From NCBI RefSeq assembly GCF_000445105.1, contig NZ_ATDP01000101.1:124001-188000 (forward strand): 64,000 nt of DNA. Direction: 5' to 3'. The notes under the pieces are model-generated. The model searched no databases, was not told where the DNA came from, and saw only the letters and a list, made by a program, of their open reading frames with translations. Numbering within the stretch: position 1 is the stretch's first letter; each line of letters opens with the position of its first letter. A program made the translations under genes and the position numbers. Shown here in pieces: positions 52,573-61,640 of the stretch. The DNA is from Sphingobium lactosutens DS20 (lineage in GTDB: Bacteria > Pseudomonadota > Alphaproteobacteria > Sphingomonadales > Sphingomonadaceae).

Positions 52573-53871
52573 ATGATCGAAGCGCCCCAGTCCACCGCGG
52601 CCGACAGGGAGGATGGGGAGTTCGTCCATGTTGGCTTCCGGTGGAGCTTTTGCCTGATCGTCAGCCTTTTCCTCCTTTGGGCGCTCGCCAACAACCTCAA
52701 TGACGTTCTGGTCCGCCAATTTCAGAAGTCGTTGGGATTGAACCGGGCGCAGGCGGGATTCATCCAGTTTGTTTTCTACATCGGCTATTTTGTCGTGGCC
52801 TTGCCGGCGGGTTTGCTCATGCGCAAACTGGGGTACAAAGCAGGTATCATCCTGGGCTTGGGACTGTATGCCATCGGCGCGCTGCTCTTCTACCCGGCAT
52901 CGCTCGCGCTGCGTTTCGACATGTTCCTGTTCGCATTATTCGTTATCGCCGCTGGCGCAGCCTGCCTCGAAACCGCAGCCAACGCCTATATCGGCTTTTT
53001 CGGTTCGCGCGCGACTGCTGTCCAACGGTTGAATCTGGCCCAGGCCTTTAACGGCCTTGGGGGCTGCGTAGCTCCCGCAATTGGCGGGATGGTGATTTTC
53101 TCAGGCGTGGAATATGGCGCCGATACGCTGGCAGCCATGTCCCCCGCCCAGTTGGCATCATATCGGATGACTGAAGCAGCTACGGTGCAGATGCCCTATA
53201 TGCTGTTGGCGCTTGCATCCCTTATCATCGGTATTGCGGTGTATTTGGCCAAAATGCCGTCAGTGAAAGACGCTCAAGTCGCCCCCTTGCGTCAACAGAT
53301 GAAAACCCTCTGGGAAAGCCGCGCACTCAAAGGCGCCGTCGCAGCACAATTTTTCTATGTCGGCGCTCAAGTGGGTATCTGGAGCTTTTTCATAGACTTC
53401 GTCAAGGACAGCCTGCCTTGGCTCACTGAGCGGCAAGCCGCATTTCTGCTTTCGGGCAGCCTCATCCTCTTCATGGTCGGGCGTTTTTCCGGCACCATTC
53501 TCATGACTCGGATAAGGCCTTGCGCTCTGCTGGGTTGTTGTGCGGTCGCCAACATCCTGCTTTGCGGCTTAGCGGCGCTTTGTTCCAACTGGTTGGCGGT
53601 TTCCGCCTTAGTCCTGACCAGCTTTTTCATGTCGATCATGTTCCCGACCATCTTCGCGATGGGGGTGGCGAACCTGGGTGCCGCTCGCCCCCTTGGATCG
53701 TCGATGATCATCATGGCGGTCATTGGTGGTGCCATTCTGCCCCCGATCATGGGCTTCGTCGGTGTCACTTGGGGCTCGATCGCACCGGCTATGATGCTGC
53801 CCGGTCTGTGCTTCGTCATCATCGCGATCTATGCGCAACGCACGATGCTGACACGTCATCCTATACCCTGA
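52573..53871 (+). CDS. fucP: FucP-type L-fucose:proton symporter (MFS)
   Basis: A 432-residue inner-membrane permease of the FucP branch of the major facilitator superfamily. LFLLWALANNLNDVLVRQFQ in the first helix is a strong signature (the Asn and Asp of NNLND are proton and substrate residues in FucP), followed by YFVVALPAGLLMRKLGYK, ETAANAYIG and RLNLAQAFNGLGG. Twelve hydrophobic segments. It lies 100 bp after the dehydrogenase, same strand. It would import fucose released by the GH29 fucosidase in the periplasm. GGAAGAGGAATATCG precedes the ATG. Confidence 0.88.
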   Translation: MIEAPQSTAADREDGEFVHVGFRWSFCLIVSLFLLWALANNLNDVLVRQFQKSLGLNRAQAGFIQFVFYIGYFVVALPAGLLMRKLGYKAGIILGLGLYAIGALLFYPASLALRFDMFLFALFVIAAGAACLETAANAYIGFFGSRATAVQRLNLAQAFNGLGGCVAPAIGGMVIFSGVEYGADTLAAMSPAQLASYRMTEAATVQMPYMLLALASLIIGIAVYLAKMPSVKDAQVAPLRQQMKTLWESRALKGAVAAQFFYVGAQVGIWSFFIDFVKDSLPWLTERQAAFLLSGSLILFMVGRFSGTILMTRIRPCALLGCCAVANILLCGLAALCSNWLAVSALVLTSFFMSIMFPTIFAMGVANLGAARPLGSSMIIMAVIGGAILPPIMGFVGVTWGSIAPAMMLPGLCFVIIAIYAQRTMLTRHPIP

Positions 53872-54420
53872 TGGGATCGAGCGTGGTGATCGGCCGAGAT
53901 CATCGTCAACGATATGGATGCGCGCCGGCAGCATGGCCCCGGCCTGAGGCAAGCGTTGCTGAACGTCAGCCGGCGAATAGCGCCTGCAGTGTAGATTGGT
54001 AACGTTACATCGGATCTCATGCCTGCCGGTGCGATCGACTCGATTTGGACGCATACCTGCCGACATAATGCAGGCGGATGGCATAACGAGACCTGCGCCT
54101 GCCCTTCACAGATGGACGCGGATCAAAATGGTCAGACAAATCCAGGATCGCCTCCAGCTCACTTAGCCATGTGCTAATGCAAGCGCCATACCGCCGCTGC
54201 TTCCTATGCAACAGCGCGAGAGCCACGGATTTTCGCCGTTTTGACGTGTGCTGACCCTTGGCCGCGGACTAGCCGGTCACTGTTTTAACTTCCCCTCAGC
54301 TGCGATTATGCGCTGTTCAGTAGCTCTCCATATAGCATTTCCATCAGGGCGATGACGGCGGCGCCCATCGCGGACTTGAGAACCGATTGTCATTCCAATT
54401 GACAAAATAGTTGTTTCCTC
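53872..54420. other. Noncoding stretch between fucP and TonB receptor
   Basis: About 550 bp. Open frames of 69-160 codons occur here but match no family I recognise and lack ribosome-binding sites. The last part (about 54300-54420) is AT-richer and leads into the tandem operators. It may be a decayed gene. Confidence 0.4.
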
Positions 54421-54445
54421 TAATAGCGCTATGGTAGCGATACCA
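54421..54445. promoter_or_regulatory. Tandem overlapping LacI-type operator boxes before the receptor
   Basis: TAATAGCGCTATGG (54421-54434) overlaps TGGTAGCGATACCA (54432-54445); the second is identical to the box at 11010-11023. They end 41 bp before the receptor start, over the expected promoter. This links locus 3 with the xyl-box regulon of locus 1. Confidence 0.7.
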
Positions 54446-54485
54446 CAGAATGACGCTACACATTGGACACAGGAGAGGGATGCCC

Positions 54486-57400
54486 ATGCGCTACGCAAAA
54501 AGTGAACTCCGCGGCTTTTTGATGGCCGCTTCGACGATTGCCATCATGGCTGGCGCTGGCGCTGGGGGCGCTCAGGCTCAGGAAGCCCAAGCGATCGCGC
54601 CGCAGGACGATGCAGGCGTCACCGACATCGTTGTAACGGGATATCGGGCGTCTCTGCAGAACTCGACCAATGCAAAGCGCGAAGCGATCGGCTTTACCGA
54701 TTCGATTTTCGCACAGGACATTGGCAAATTCCCTGATACGAACATCGCTGAATCCTTCAACCGCATTCCTGGCATCACCATCAGCCGCGATGTCAACGGC
54801 GAGGGCGTCAACGTCGCCATTCGCGGACTTGGATCCAACTTCACCAATGTGACCCTGAACGGCGCGCCGATCGCTGTTTCGTCGTCTGGCGCGACCGACG
54901 CGCAGGGCACGGACCGTTCCGTCGACCTCAGCTTCTTTCCCACGGATCTGTTCACGAAGCTGACCGTCAACAAAAGCTACACCGCCAATTTGCTGGAGGG
55001 CGGCGCCGCAGGTAACATCGACATGCGGTCGGCACGGCCCTTCGATCGCCCGGGCACACGCTTCACCTATAATCTTCAGGGCGCGAAACAAAGCGGCGTC
55101 GATAAGATCGGTGCGCGCGGTTCGGCTATTTTCAGCACGACGAACGACACAATGGGCATATTGGTGGGTGTGTCAGGCCAGCGTCTGCATACCGACAATC
55201 GCGGGTTCGAAACGATCGGATATACCAATCCCAATTTGACCGCAGCCCAATGTGGAACGGCTACAAACTGCAACGCTACCGGGGGCGGCAACTGGACAAT
55301 TCCGGCGACCGTACCGGCAGGTGCAGGCGCAGGGACAGTGGCTGGCCAGACAATTGACCAGGCCTGGCTGCTCGCGAACAATCCTGGCGCGACCATTCAG
55401 CAAATCGACAATGGATTGCTTCCGCGCCTGGGACGTTTTTCCGCCCAATATGGCCGTCGTGACCGCATCAACGCCATCGCCAGCGCGGAATTCCGGCCGA
55501 CGGATGCGATGCATTTTTACATCGACGGACTCTACGGCTATAAAAAGAATGACCTGAAGCGTGAAAATATCGCGTGGATCGTGCGTAATAGCCAGATCAT
55601 TCCCACCAACACGACGTATGACCGTGAAGATTGTTCTGCTGGCTGTCTCGCCACGGGCGGAACCTACGCAAATTCGCAATTCTTCCTGGAATATCGGCCT
55701 CTTATCGAAACCACCAAGCTCTACAGCATCAATCCCGGGCTGGATTGGGAGCTGGCCGATCGGCTGAAATTGTCCATCCAGGCGAATTACACGCGCAGTA
55801 CTTTCCACCGCGAAGTCCCGACCGTCGGTCCGGTGACGGCGCTGGGACAGGGCGTGAATGTCACCTATTCCACCAACTCCAACGGCGCCCCGACGATCGA
55901 CGCCAATGTCGATCTCAACGACCCCAATAATTTTGTCTGGACCGGCGGTCGTCTGAACATGCAGGACGAACGCCGTCTCAACAAGACGAAGGGTATCCGC
56001 GGATCGCTCAATTGGGGTGACGAAAACTTCGCTATCCAGGGCGGCGCCAATTATGATGACATCAGCCGCCGTATCCGGGGGTTCGACAATACGTCGGCGT
56101 GGCAAAATGCTGTTTGTGGCGGCAATCCCAGCGTCACGCTGCCGAGCCCCAATAGCCAGCCGCCATGTCAGGGCCTGGCAACCGTCCCGGCCGATGCAGG
56201 CTACCCCACTTATCCCGGCTATGGAACGGGCTACACGGCTGGCCAGACGGGAACGGTGAATTATGGCGGGTCGCTTATCCCGACCGGACAGCTGCCCAAT
56301 TTCCTTATGCCAGGACGGGCCGGCTTCGTCACCGTTGACTGGGACAAGTTCAAACAAGCCTCCAATTACGATTTTTATCATGACAATGCCCCTGAATCGG
56401 GCGGCTCGAACACGGGTGCCAGCGGTGGCTTGATCCGGGAAAAAAGCTGGGCGGCCTATCTGATGGCCACCGGCAAGCAGCAGATCGGGGACAATGACCT
56501 GCGCTTCAACATCGGTGCGCGCTATGTCCATACCGATCAGACGATCGAAGGACGCGTGTCTTTGACGGATCCGCGCAACACGCCGGACAGCGGCGGTCAG
56601 TTGCCGGACGGCTCACGCTATCCCAACATCATCAATTTCGTGCGGACATCGAATAGCTATGACAAGTGGCTGCCGGCGGCCACGCTGGCCTATAATCTGG
56701 GCGACAATGCAGTGGTTCGGGCAGCATTTTCCGAAACGATGACGCGTCCGGATCCGGCCGCGCAATTGCCTGGTGTCGGCTTTGGCGATCCCTCGGCCGC
56801 TACCGCTACCATCGGCAACCCGGCGCTGGAGCCCTATTATTCCCGCAACCTGGATTTCGGCGTAGACCTCTATACCGGACGGGAAGGGCTGATTTCGCTC
56901 AATGCCTTCCGCAAGTCACTGACGGGCTTCACGACCAATCAGATCACGACGCAGCCATTTTCCTTCCTTGCGCAATATGGCATCACTTATGACTCACTCA
57001 ATCCGACCCAGCGTGAGGCGATCAATCTGCGCGGCGGTCCCACCGTCGCCACGGTGCAGATCCAGACGCAAGTCAATGTGCCCAACAAGCTGACGGTCAA
57101 TGGCCTGGAATTCCAGTGGGTTCAGCCGCTCGATTTCCTGACTGAACGGTATCTCAATGTGCGCGGCTTTGGCTTTAACGCCAATGCGACGATCGTGGAT
57201 CAACGCAGCGATGGTCCGGCCACGGCCTTTGGCGTGTCGCCGTTCACCTATAACGTGATTGGCTATTACGAAAATGGCGGTGTCAACCTGCGTGTCTCCA
57301 CGACATTCCGTGAAGGATCGCAGAGCAGCGGGCTCAATCAAAATGGCATACCCGCCGCCGGTTTGTTCAATGACGATTATCAGCAGTGGGATTTCTCATC

Positions 57401-57572
57401 CAGCTTCGACCTGGAAGAGTTGTTTGGCTGGAAGGGCGCACCGCAGGTGACGCTGGATATTCAGAACTTCACAAACTCCACTCTTCGCAGCTATTTCCAA
57501 TTTGAGGGCGCTACCTTCACCCAATATAAGCCGGGCGTCCAATATTTCATCGGCGTCCGCGGCAGCTTCTGA
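54486..57572 (+). CDS. TonB-dependent receptor (TonB-Xanth-Caul type)
   Basis: A 1028-residue outer-membrane receptor. A signal peptide ends GGAQAQEA. The TonB box is DIVVTGYR. The plug has NIAESFNRIPGITISRD and VAIRGLGSNFTNVTLNGAP, and the barrel ends FIGVRGSF. ATG at 54486 was chosen for a seven-base gap from AGGAGAGG; an ATG six bases upstream and a longer frame are less likely. Preceded by two operators and followed by a strong terminator, so probably a single-gene transcript. No halogenase is adjacent, unlike the other two receptors of this group. Likely substrate: a xylan- or xyloglucan-derived oligosaccharide. Confidence 0.93.
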   Translation: MRYAKSELRGFLMAASTIAIMAGAGAGGAQAQEAQAIAPQDDAGVTDIVVTGYRASLQNSTNAKREAIGFTDSIFAQDIGKFPDTNIAESFNRIPGITISRDVNGEGVNVAIRGLGSNFTNVTLNGAPIAVSSSGATDAQGTDRSVDLSFFPTDLFTKLTVNKSYTANLLEGGAAGNIDMRSARPFDRPGTRFTYNLQGAKQSGVDKIGARGSAIFSTTNDTMGILVGVSGQRLHTDNRGFETIGYTNPNLTAAQCGTATNCNATGGGNWTIPATVPAGAGAGTVAGQTIDQAWLLANNPGATIQQIDNGLLPRLGRFSAQYGRRDRINAIASAEFRPTDAMHFYIDGLYGYKKNDLKRENIAWIVRNSQIIPTNTTYDREDCSAGCLATGGTYANSQFFLEYRPLIETTKLYSINPGLDWELADRLKLSIQANYTRSTFHREVPTVGPVTALGQGVNVTYSTNSNGAPTIDANVDLNDPNNFVWTGGRLNMQDERRLNKTKGIRGSLNWGDENFAIQGGANYDDISRRIRGFDNTSAWQNAVCGGNPSVTLPSPNSQPPCQGLATVPADAGYPTYPGYGTGYTAGQTGTVNYGGSLIPTGQLPNFLMPGRAGFVTVDWDKFKQASNYDFYHDNAPESGGSNTGASGGLIREKSWAAYLMATGKQQIGDNDLRFNIGARYVHTDQTIEGRVSLTDPRNTPDSGGQLPDGSRYPNIINFVRTSNSYDKWLPAATLAYNLGDNAVVRAAFSETMTRPDPAAQLPGVGFGDPSAATATIGNPALEPYYSRNLDFGVDLYTGREGLISLNAFRKSLTGFTTNQITTQPFSFLAQYGITYDSLNPTQREAINLRGGPTVATVQIQTQVNVPNKLTVNGLEFQWVQPLDFLTERYLNVRGFGFNANATIVDQRSDGPATAFGVSPFTYNVIGYYENGGVNLRVSTTFREGSQSSGLNQNGIPAAGLFNDDYQQWDFSSSFDLEELFGWKGAPQVTLDIQNFTNSTLRSYFQFEGATFTQYKPGVQYFIGVRGSF

Positions 57573-57580
57573 CGCAAAAG

Positions 57581-57611
57581 AAGGGCGGAGCCACAAAGCT
57601 CCGCCCTTTTT
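57581..57611 (+). terminator. Strong rho-independent terminator after the TonB receptor
   Basis: Stem AAGGGCGGAGC/GCTCCGCCCTT with loop CACAAA, followed by TTT. It starts 8 bases after the stop codon and ends the locus 3 block cleanly. Confidence 0.93.
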
Positions 57612-57668
57612 CATTGTTACCCGACCTTAGGGTCAGCCGGCATAACGTCTCTCGGCACGACTTGAACG

Positions 57669-58553
57669 TCAGATCCCTTTCATTTCGATCGAGATTTCGT
57701 CTCGGATATAGTCAATCGCACTGCGAATTTTCGGCATGAGATGACGCCTTTGCGGGTAGACCGCCCAAATCGGCTCGTCATCTGGCTGGATGCCAGGCAA
57801 AATCAATCTCAATTGGCCGCTGCGCACATAGGGCAGCACATAGAATGTGGGTAATTGGCAGATGCCCATGCCCGACAAGCAGGCATCTACAACCGCATGG
57901 CCGCTGTTGCAGCGAAACCGCGCTTTGGGTCGGTAGATGACGGAGCTGCCATCTACCTTGAAATGCCAGGTCATGTTGGTGCCAGCCAGGCATTCGTGAC
58001 GATCCAGATCCGCCACCTGCGCGGGTTCGGGGGCACGATCAAGATAAGCGGGCGCCGCGCAGGTGAGGAAGGTTCGTTCGCCAATGCGTGTGGCGATAAG
58101 CCGGGAGTCCGCCAACTCACCGGTACGGATGGCGAGGTCATATCCTTCGGCGATCAGGTCCACGACCCGATTGGTAAGGTCCAGACTTACGCTGAGTTTA
58201 GGGTAGCGCGCAGCGAAACGACGCATGATCGGCGCCACAAAGCGTTCACCCATGGCGGTCGAGCAGGTCAGGCGCAATTCACCTTGCGGGTCGCCGGTTG
58301 CGTTGACCAAGGCCAGCATCTCATCCCGATCCTGGATGAGGCGCCGGCAATGCTCAAGCAACATAATCCCCGTTTCCGTCAGCCGGACGACACGCGTCGT
58401 CCGATAGAAAAGCTGTGCCTGCAGTCGCTGCTCCAGGTCCATCACGGCCCGACTGACATGGGACGTCGAAGCCCCCAGTGCACGCGCGCCGCCGATGAAG
58501 GAGCCAGCACCCGCCACGGCTACAAATTCGTCGATCCCATTCCAGGAAGTCAC
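57669..58553 (-). CDS. LysR family transcriptional regulator
   Basis: A 294-residue LysR-type regulator with an N-terminal HTH (residues about 6-62, AGSFIGGARALGASTSHVSRAVMDLEQRL) and a substrate-binding-type effector domain (GELRLTCSTAMGERFVAP, PKLSVSLDLTNRVVDLIAEGYDLAIRTGEL). Divergent from the formaldehyde dehydrogenase gene across 118 bp, so it may regulate it. Many formaldehyde operons use FrmR instead; a LysR neighbour is more like those of Pseudomonas and sphingomonads. Ligand unknown. Confidence 0.87.
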   Translation of the reverse strand: MTSWNGIDEFVAVAGAGSFIGGARALGASTSHVSRAVMDLEQRLQAQLFYRTTRVVRLTETGIMLLEHCRRLIQDRDEMLALVNATGDPQGELRLTCSTAMGERFVAPIMRRFAARYPKLSVSLDLTNRVVDLIAEGYDLAIRTGELADSRLIATRIGERTFLTCAAPAYLDRAPEPAQVADLDRHECLAGTNMTWHFKVDGSSVIYRPKARFRCNSGHAVVDACLSGMGICQLPTFYVLPYVRSGQLRLILPGIQPDDEPIWAVYPQRRHLMPKIRSAIDYIRDEISIEMKGI

Positions 58554-58671
58554 GCTGATTATCCCATATTTGAGATTATGATTCTCCTCCGTGCTACTTA
58601 TCGCACTCTGGGGATATCGCTATAGCTCCCTGAAATTGAGCCCGGCAGATGAATGTGATTGGGAGCGACGC

Positions 58672-59784
58672 ATGAAGACGAGAGCAGCCGTAGCCTTTGA
58701 GGCAAAAAAGCCTCTGGAGATTGTCGAACTGGATCTGGAAGGCCCCAAGGCGGGCGAGGTTCTGGTCGAAATCATGGCAACCGGGATCTGCCACACCGAC
58801 GCTTACACGCTTGACGGGCTGGACAGCGAAGGAATTTTCCCGTCAATTCTGGGTCACGAGGGCGCCGGCATTGTGCGGGAGGTCGGGGCTGGCGTGACGA
58901 GCGTCAAGCCCGGAGATCATGTCATCCCGCTCTACACGCCCGAATGTCGCCAGTGCAAAAGCTGCCTATCCGGCAAAACTAATTTGTGCACGGCCATCCG
59001 CGCGACGCAGGGCAAAGGTCTGATGCCTGATGGCACCACGCGATTTTCCTATAAGGGACAGCCAATCTATCACTATATGGGCTGCTCCACCTTTTCCAAT
59101 TTCACGGTGCTTCCCGAAATCGCCGTCGCGAAAATTCGCGAGGACGCGCCATTCGACAAAAGTTGCTACATTGGTTGCGGTGTCACGACCGGGGTCGGGG
59201 CGGTGATTAACAGCGCCAAGGTCACACCCGGTTCCAATGTGATCGTTTTTGGCCTGGGCGGGATCGGTCTCAACGTATTGCAGGCTGCGCGTCTGGTCGG
59301 CGCAGACCGGATCATCGGCGTTGATATCAACGACAGCAAGGCGGAATGGGGCTCGCGCTTTGGCATGACTCATTTCTACAATCCGGCCGGCAAGAGCACG
59401 GCCGACGTGGTTGCCGATTTGGTGGCGCTGACGGACGGCGGCGCAGACTATACGTTCGATTGCACAGGAAATACCGAGGTAATGCGCCAGGCCTTGGAAG
59501 CCTGCCACCGGGGATGGGGCGTGTCCACGGTCATTGGCGTAGCCGAAGCAGGCCGCGAGATTTCGACCCGTCCGTTCCAGCTCGTCACCGGCCGCGTGTG
59601 GCAGGGCAGCGCCTTTGGCGGTGCCAAGGGCAGGACTGACGTGCCCAAGATCGTCGACTGGTATATGAACGGCAAAATTGAAATCGACCCGATGATCACG
59701 CACGTCCTCTCGCTTGAGGAGATTAACAAGGGTTTTGATCTTATGCATGCTGGCGAGAGCATTCGGTCTGTGGTGGTGTTCTAA
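58672..59784 (+). CDS. frmA: S-(hydroxymethyl)glutathione dehydrogenase / class III alcohol dehydrogenase
   Basis: A 370-residue class III alcohol dehydrogenase that oxidises S-hydroxymethylglutathione to S-formylglutathione with NAD in the cytoplasm. Catalytic zinc ligands include Cys40 (GICHTDAY) and His62 (GHEGAG); structural zinc cysteines lie at 92, 95, 98 and 106. [23 protein letters not shown] is the class III fingerprint. ATG at 58672 has GGGAG eight bases before; the longer frame from 58591 adds residues absent in the family. Followed after 62 bp by the formylglutathione hydrolase, completing formaldehyde detoxification. Confidence 0.95.
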   Translation: MKTRAAVAFEAKKPLEIVELDLEGPKAGEVLVEIMATGICHTDAYTLDGLDSEGIFPSILGHEGAGIVREVGAGVTSVKPGDHVIPLYTPECRQCKSCLSGKTNLCTAIRATQGKGLMPDGTTRFSYKGQPIYHYMGCSTFSNFTVLPEIAVAKIREDAPFDKSCYIGCGVTTGVGAVINSAKVTPGSNVIVFGLGGIGLNVLQAARLVGADRIIGVDINDSKAEWGSRFGMTHFYNPAGKSTADVVADLVALTDGGADYTFDCTGNTEVMRQALEACHRGWGVSTVIGVAEAGREISTRPFQLVTGRVWQGSAFGGAKGRTDVPKIVDWYMNGKIEIDPMITHVLSLEEINKGFDLMHAGESIRSVVVF

Positions 59785-59846
59785 CGCCGCCAGTTGAAAT
59801 CGGAAGCATGACAGACCGCCAGCCAGGCTGACGGAAGCGAGGTGCT

Positions 59847-60701
59847 ATGACTGTTCAAACCGTGTCCACCAATCGCAGCTTCGATGGCGTTCAGGGGGTA
59901 TATCGTCATACTTCCCGCGCGACCGGCACGGATATGGTATTTTCCGTATTTGTTCCCCCGCATGCGGAGGGAACGAAGCTGCCCGTGGTCTGGTATCTTT
60001 CCGGCCTGACCTGCACGCACGCCAATGTCACCGAAAAGGGGGAGTTTCGTCGGCTTTGCGCCGACCTTGGCCTGATCTTCGTCGCGCCCGATACGAGTCC
60101 GCGCGGCGAAGGCGTGGCCGATGATGCTGCCGAGGCCTATGATTTTGGCCTGGGCGCCGGATTTTACGTCGATGCAGTGGAGGCTCCTTTTGCAGCGCAC
60201 TATCGCATGTGGTCCTATGTGACAGAAGAATTGCCGAAACTGATCGCGGACAATTTTCCGGCCGATCCGACGCGGCAATCCATCATGGGGCACAGCATGG
60301 GGGGGCATGGCGCTTTGACCATCGGCCTTACCCATCCCGACCGCTTTCGTGCTGTATCCGCCTTTTCTCCTATCGTAGCACCGTCTCAGGTTCCGTGGGG
60401 CGAAAAGGCGCTGGGGGGCTATCTGGGCAATGATCGCGCGGCTTGGCGTAAGCATGACGCTGTCGCCTTGATCGAAGATGGCGCGCGTTATCCTGAATTG
60501 CTGGTCGATCAGGGGGATGCCGATCCGTTTCTGGCGGAACAGTTGAAGCCACATCTGCTAGCCCAAGCTTGCGATAAGGCTGGCATCACCCTTCTACTGC
60601 GATTGCAACCGGGTTACGACCATAGCTACTTCTTCATTTCCACATTCATGGGGGACCATCTGCGCTGGCACGCCGAGCGGCTGGGGCAACCGAAGCGCTG
60701 A
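59847..60701 (+). CDS. fghA: S-formylglutathione hydrolase
   Basis: A 284-residue alpha/beta hydrolase releasing formate and glutathione from S-formylglutathione. Nucleophile Ser150 is in GHSMGGHGA. WYLSGLTCTHANVTEKGEFRRL, VAPDTSPRG and the histidine in GYDHSYFFISTFM are hallmarks; the acid is in LVDQGDADPFL. Cotranscribed with frmA. Methyl groups from methylated polysaccharide or aromatics could supply formaldehyde here, which is inference. Confidence 0.94.
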   Translation: MTVQTVSTNRSFDGVQGVYRHTSRATGTDMVFSVFVPPHAEGTKLPVVWYLSGLTCTHANVTEKGEFRRLCADLGLIFVAPDTSPRGEGVADDAAEAYDFGLGAGFYVDAVEAPFAAHYRMWSYVTEELPKLIADNFPADPTRQSIMGHSMGGHGALTIGLTHPDRFRAVSAFSPIVAPSQVPWGEKALGGYLGNDRAAWRKHDAVALIEDGARYPELLVDQGDADPFLAEQLKPHLLAQACDKAGITLLLRLQPGYDHSYFFISTFMGDHLRWHAERLGQPKR

Positions 60702-60817
60702 TATAACCCCATTCAGCCCGCCTTGGTCGCCCTTGGCATCTCGGCCATGGGGTGTTGATTGACGCAAAGAAGTGGCCCCTTACTGAATCTGAATTTGACA
60801 AGGCTCAAATCGAGGAT

Positions 60818-61016
60818 TGAACCGCGCCGGGTTTGCCGGAGTCTCCAACTCTTGAGTAGATGGAGCCAATACGAGCAAGACGACGAACAAGTTTGCGCCG
60901 AAGGTGGGCGATCGAGCGATCCGGATGGTGCTGGATCACGAGCGGGATCCTCCATCACGCTGGGCGACGGTTGTGTCGATTGCCGACTCACCATCGACAC
61001 TGGACGAGTGGGTGGA
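60818..61016 (+). mobile_element. IS3-family insertion sequence remnant (left end and broken orfA)
   Basis: TGAACCGCGCCGGGTTTGCC at 60818 resembles the left terminus of IS3-type elements. About 53 bases later the frame TSKTTNKFAPKVGDRAIRMV (from 60871), then LDHERDPPSRWATVVSIA, is the start of the IS3 orfA transposase helix-turn-helix. The initiator appears mutated (ACG where ATG is expected) and about nine residues are missing before TLDEWV, after which similarity ends. No orfB or right end is seen. Non-functional relic. Family is from remembered motif similarity. Confidence 0.6.
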
Positions 61017-61204
61017 GAACCACCTCCCGATTCCTTTCAACATCACTCTGCGCGATCCTGGAATCAGCAGGGCCACCTTCGCGCAAACGCTTTTTCTCGC
61101 AGCCTGCTAAGGCGTGTAGGGTTTGTCATGCGCTGACTGCCATTGATCATGACGCAGGTCTTTTGAAATCGTCGGCAATCAAGCAGCATCCTATGTCTGT
61201 CCGC
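61017..61204. other. Unassigned spacer within the decayed region
   Basis: About 190 bp between the insertion relic and the GH3 pseudogene. Short open frames only. I recognise nothing in it. Confidence 0.4.
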
Positions 61205-61640
61205 TTATGGTAGATGCGGAAAGGGAAAAGCGCTAAGCTCGATCAAGCCGTCCCATGCCAGAGTTGTGGAACTCAGGACGAGATCGCCATAGGTCACGCG
61301 CGAATAGCCGAGCTCGAAGCCAAAGGGATAGAGCGCTTCGTTCGCGACCTCGATGTAGCGCGCCTTGAAGAAGGCGGGCTCGCCCGGCGCCTGGAGACGG
61401 CCGGTCGACTTGTGATTGTGACAGAAGGGCTGCTGCCCCGATTCGTGCGGAAAGCTGACGGGCAGGCGGCCGGAGGGCCGACCCTGCCGGTCAGCATGTC
61501 GGCATAGCCGGCAAAATGTTCGGGGCAGGACGCGACGCTAAGCGGCGAGGCAAGATCGTCGCCTTGAAAGTCGCGCACATAGGCCTCGGCAAAGCGCGAC
61601 GTAAGATAGGGATCACGCGGCCCCAGCGCTGGTCGCCGGA
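61205..61640 (-). pseudogene. Decayed BglX-like GH3 beta-glucosidase
   Basis: Three fragments of a GH3 enzyme are collapsed together on the minus strand. DQRWGRV lies in one frame. Next, DPYLTSRFAEAYVRDFQGDD and CPEHFAGY follow in a second frame; these are N-domain residues. Then, after a junction near 61465, GRLPVSFPHESGQQPF, then KARYIEVANEALYPFGFELG, ends the C-domain in a third frame. The whole middle, including the nucleophile, is gone, so roughly the internal half of a 700-800-residue protein has been deleted, and there are frameshifts. It is not a copy of the GH3 gene at 1-1795, which is of a different GH3 type. The stop is at 61205-61207. Confidence 0.8.

Noticed and set aside
53608..54084. 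158-codon minus-strand frame with an IHIVDDDLG segment suggesting a response regulator
   Set aside because: Overlaps the end of fucP, lacks a receiver fold pattern and start signal; only a short chance similarity.
58612..58625. Possible xyl-box (ATATCGCTATAG) before frmA
   Set aside because: Only about 9 of 14 positions agree with the box family and it lies in an unrelated gene pair.
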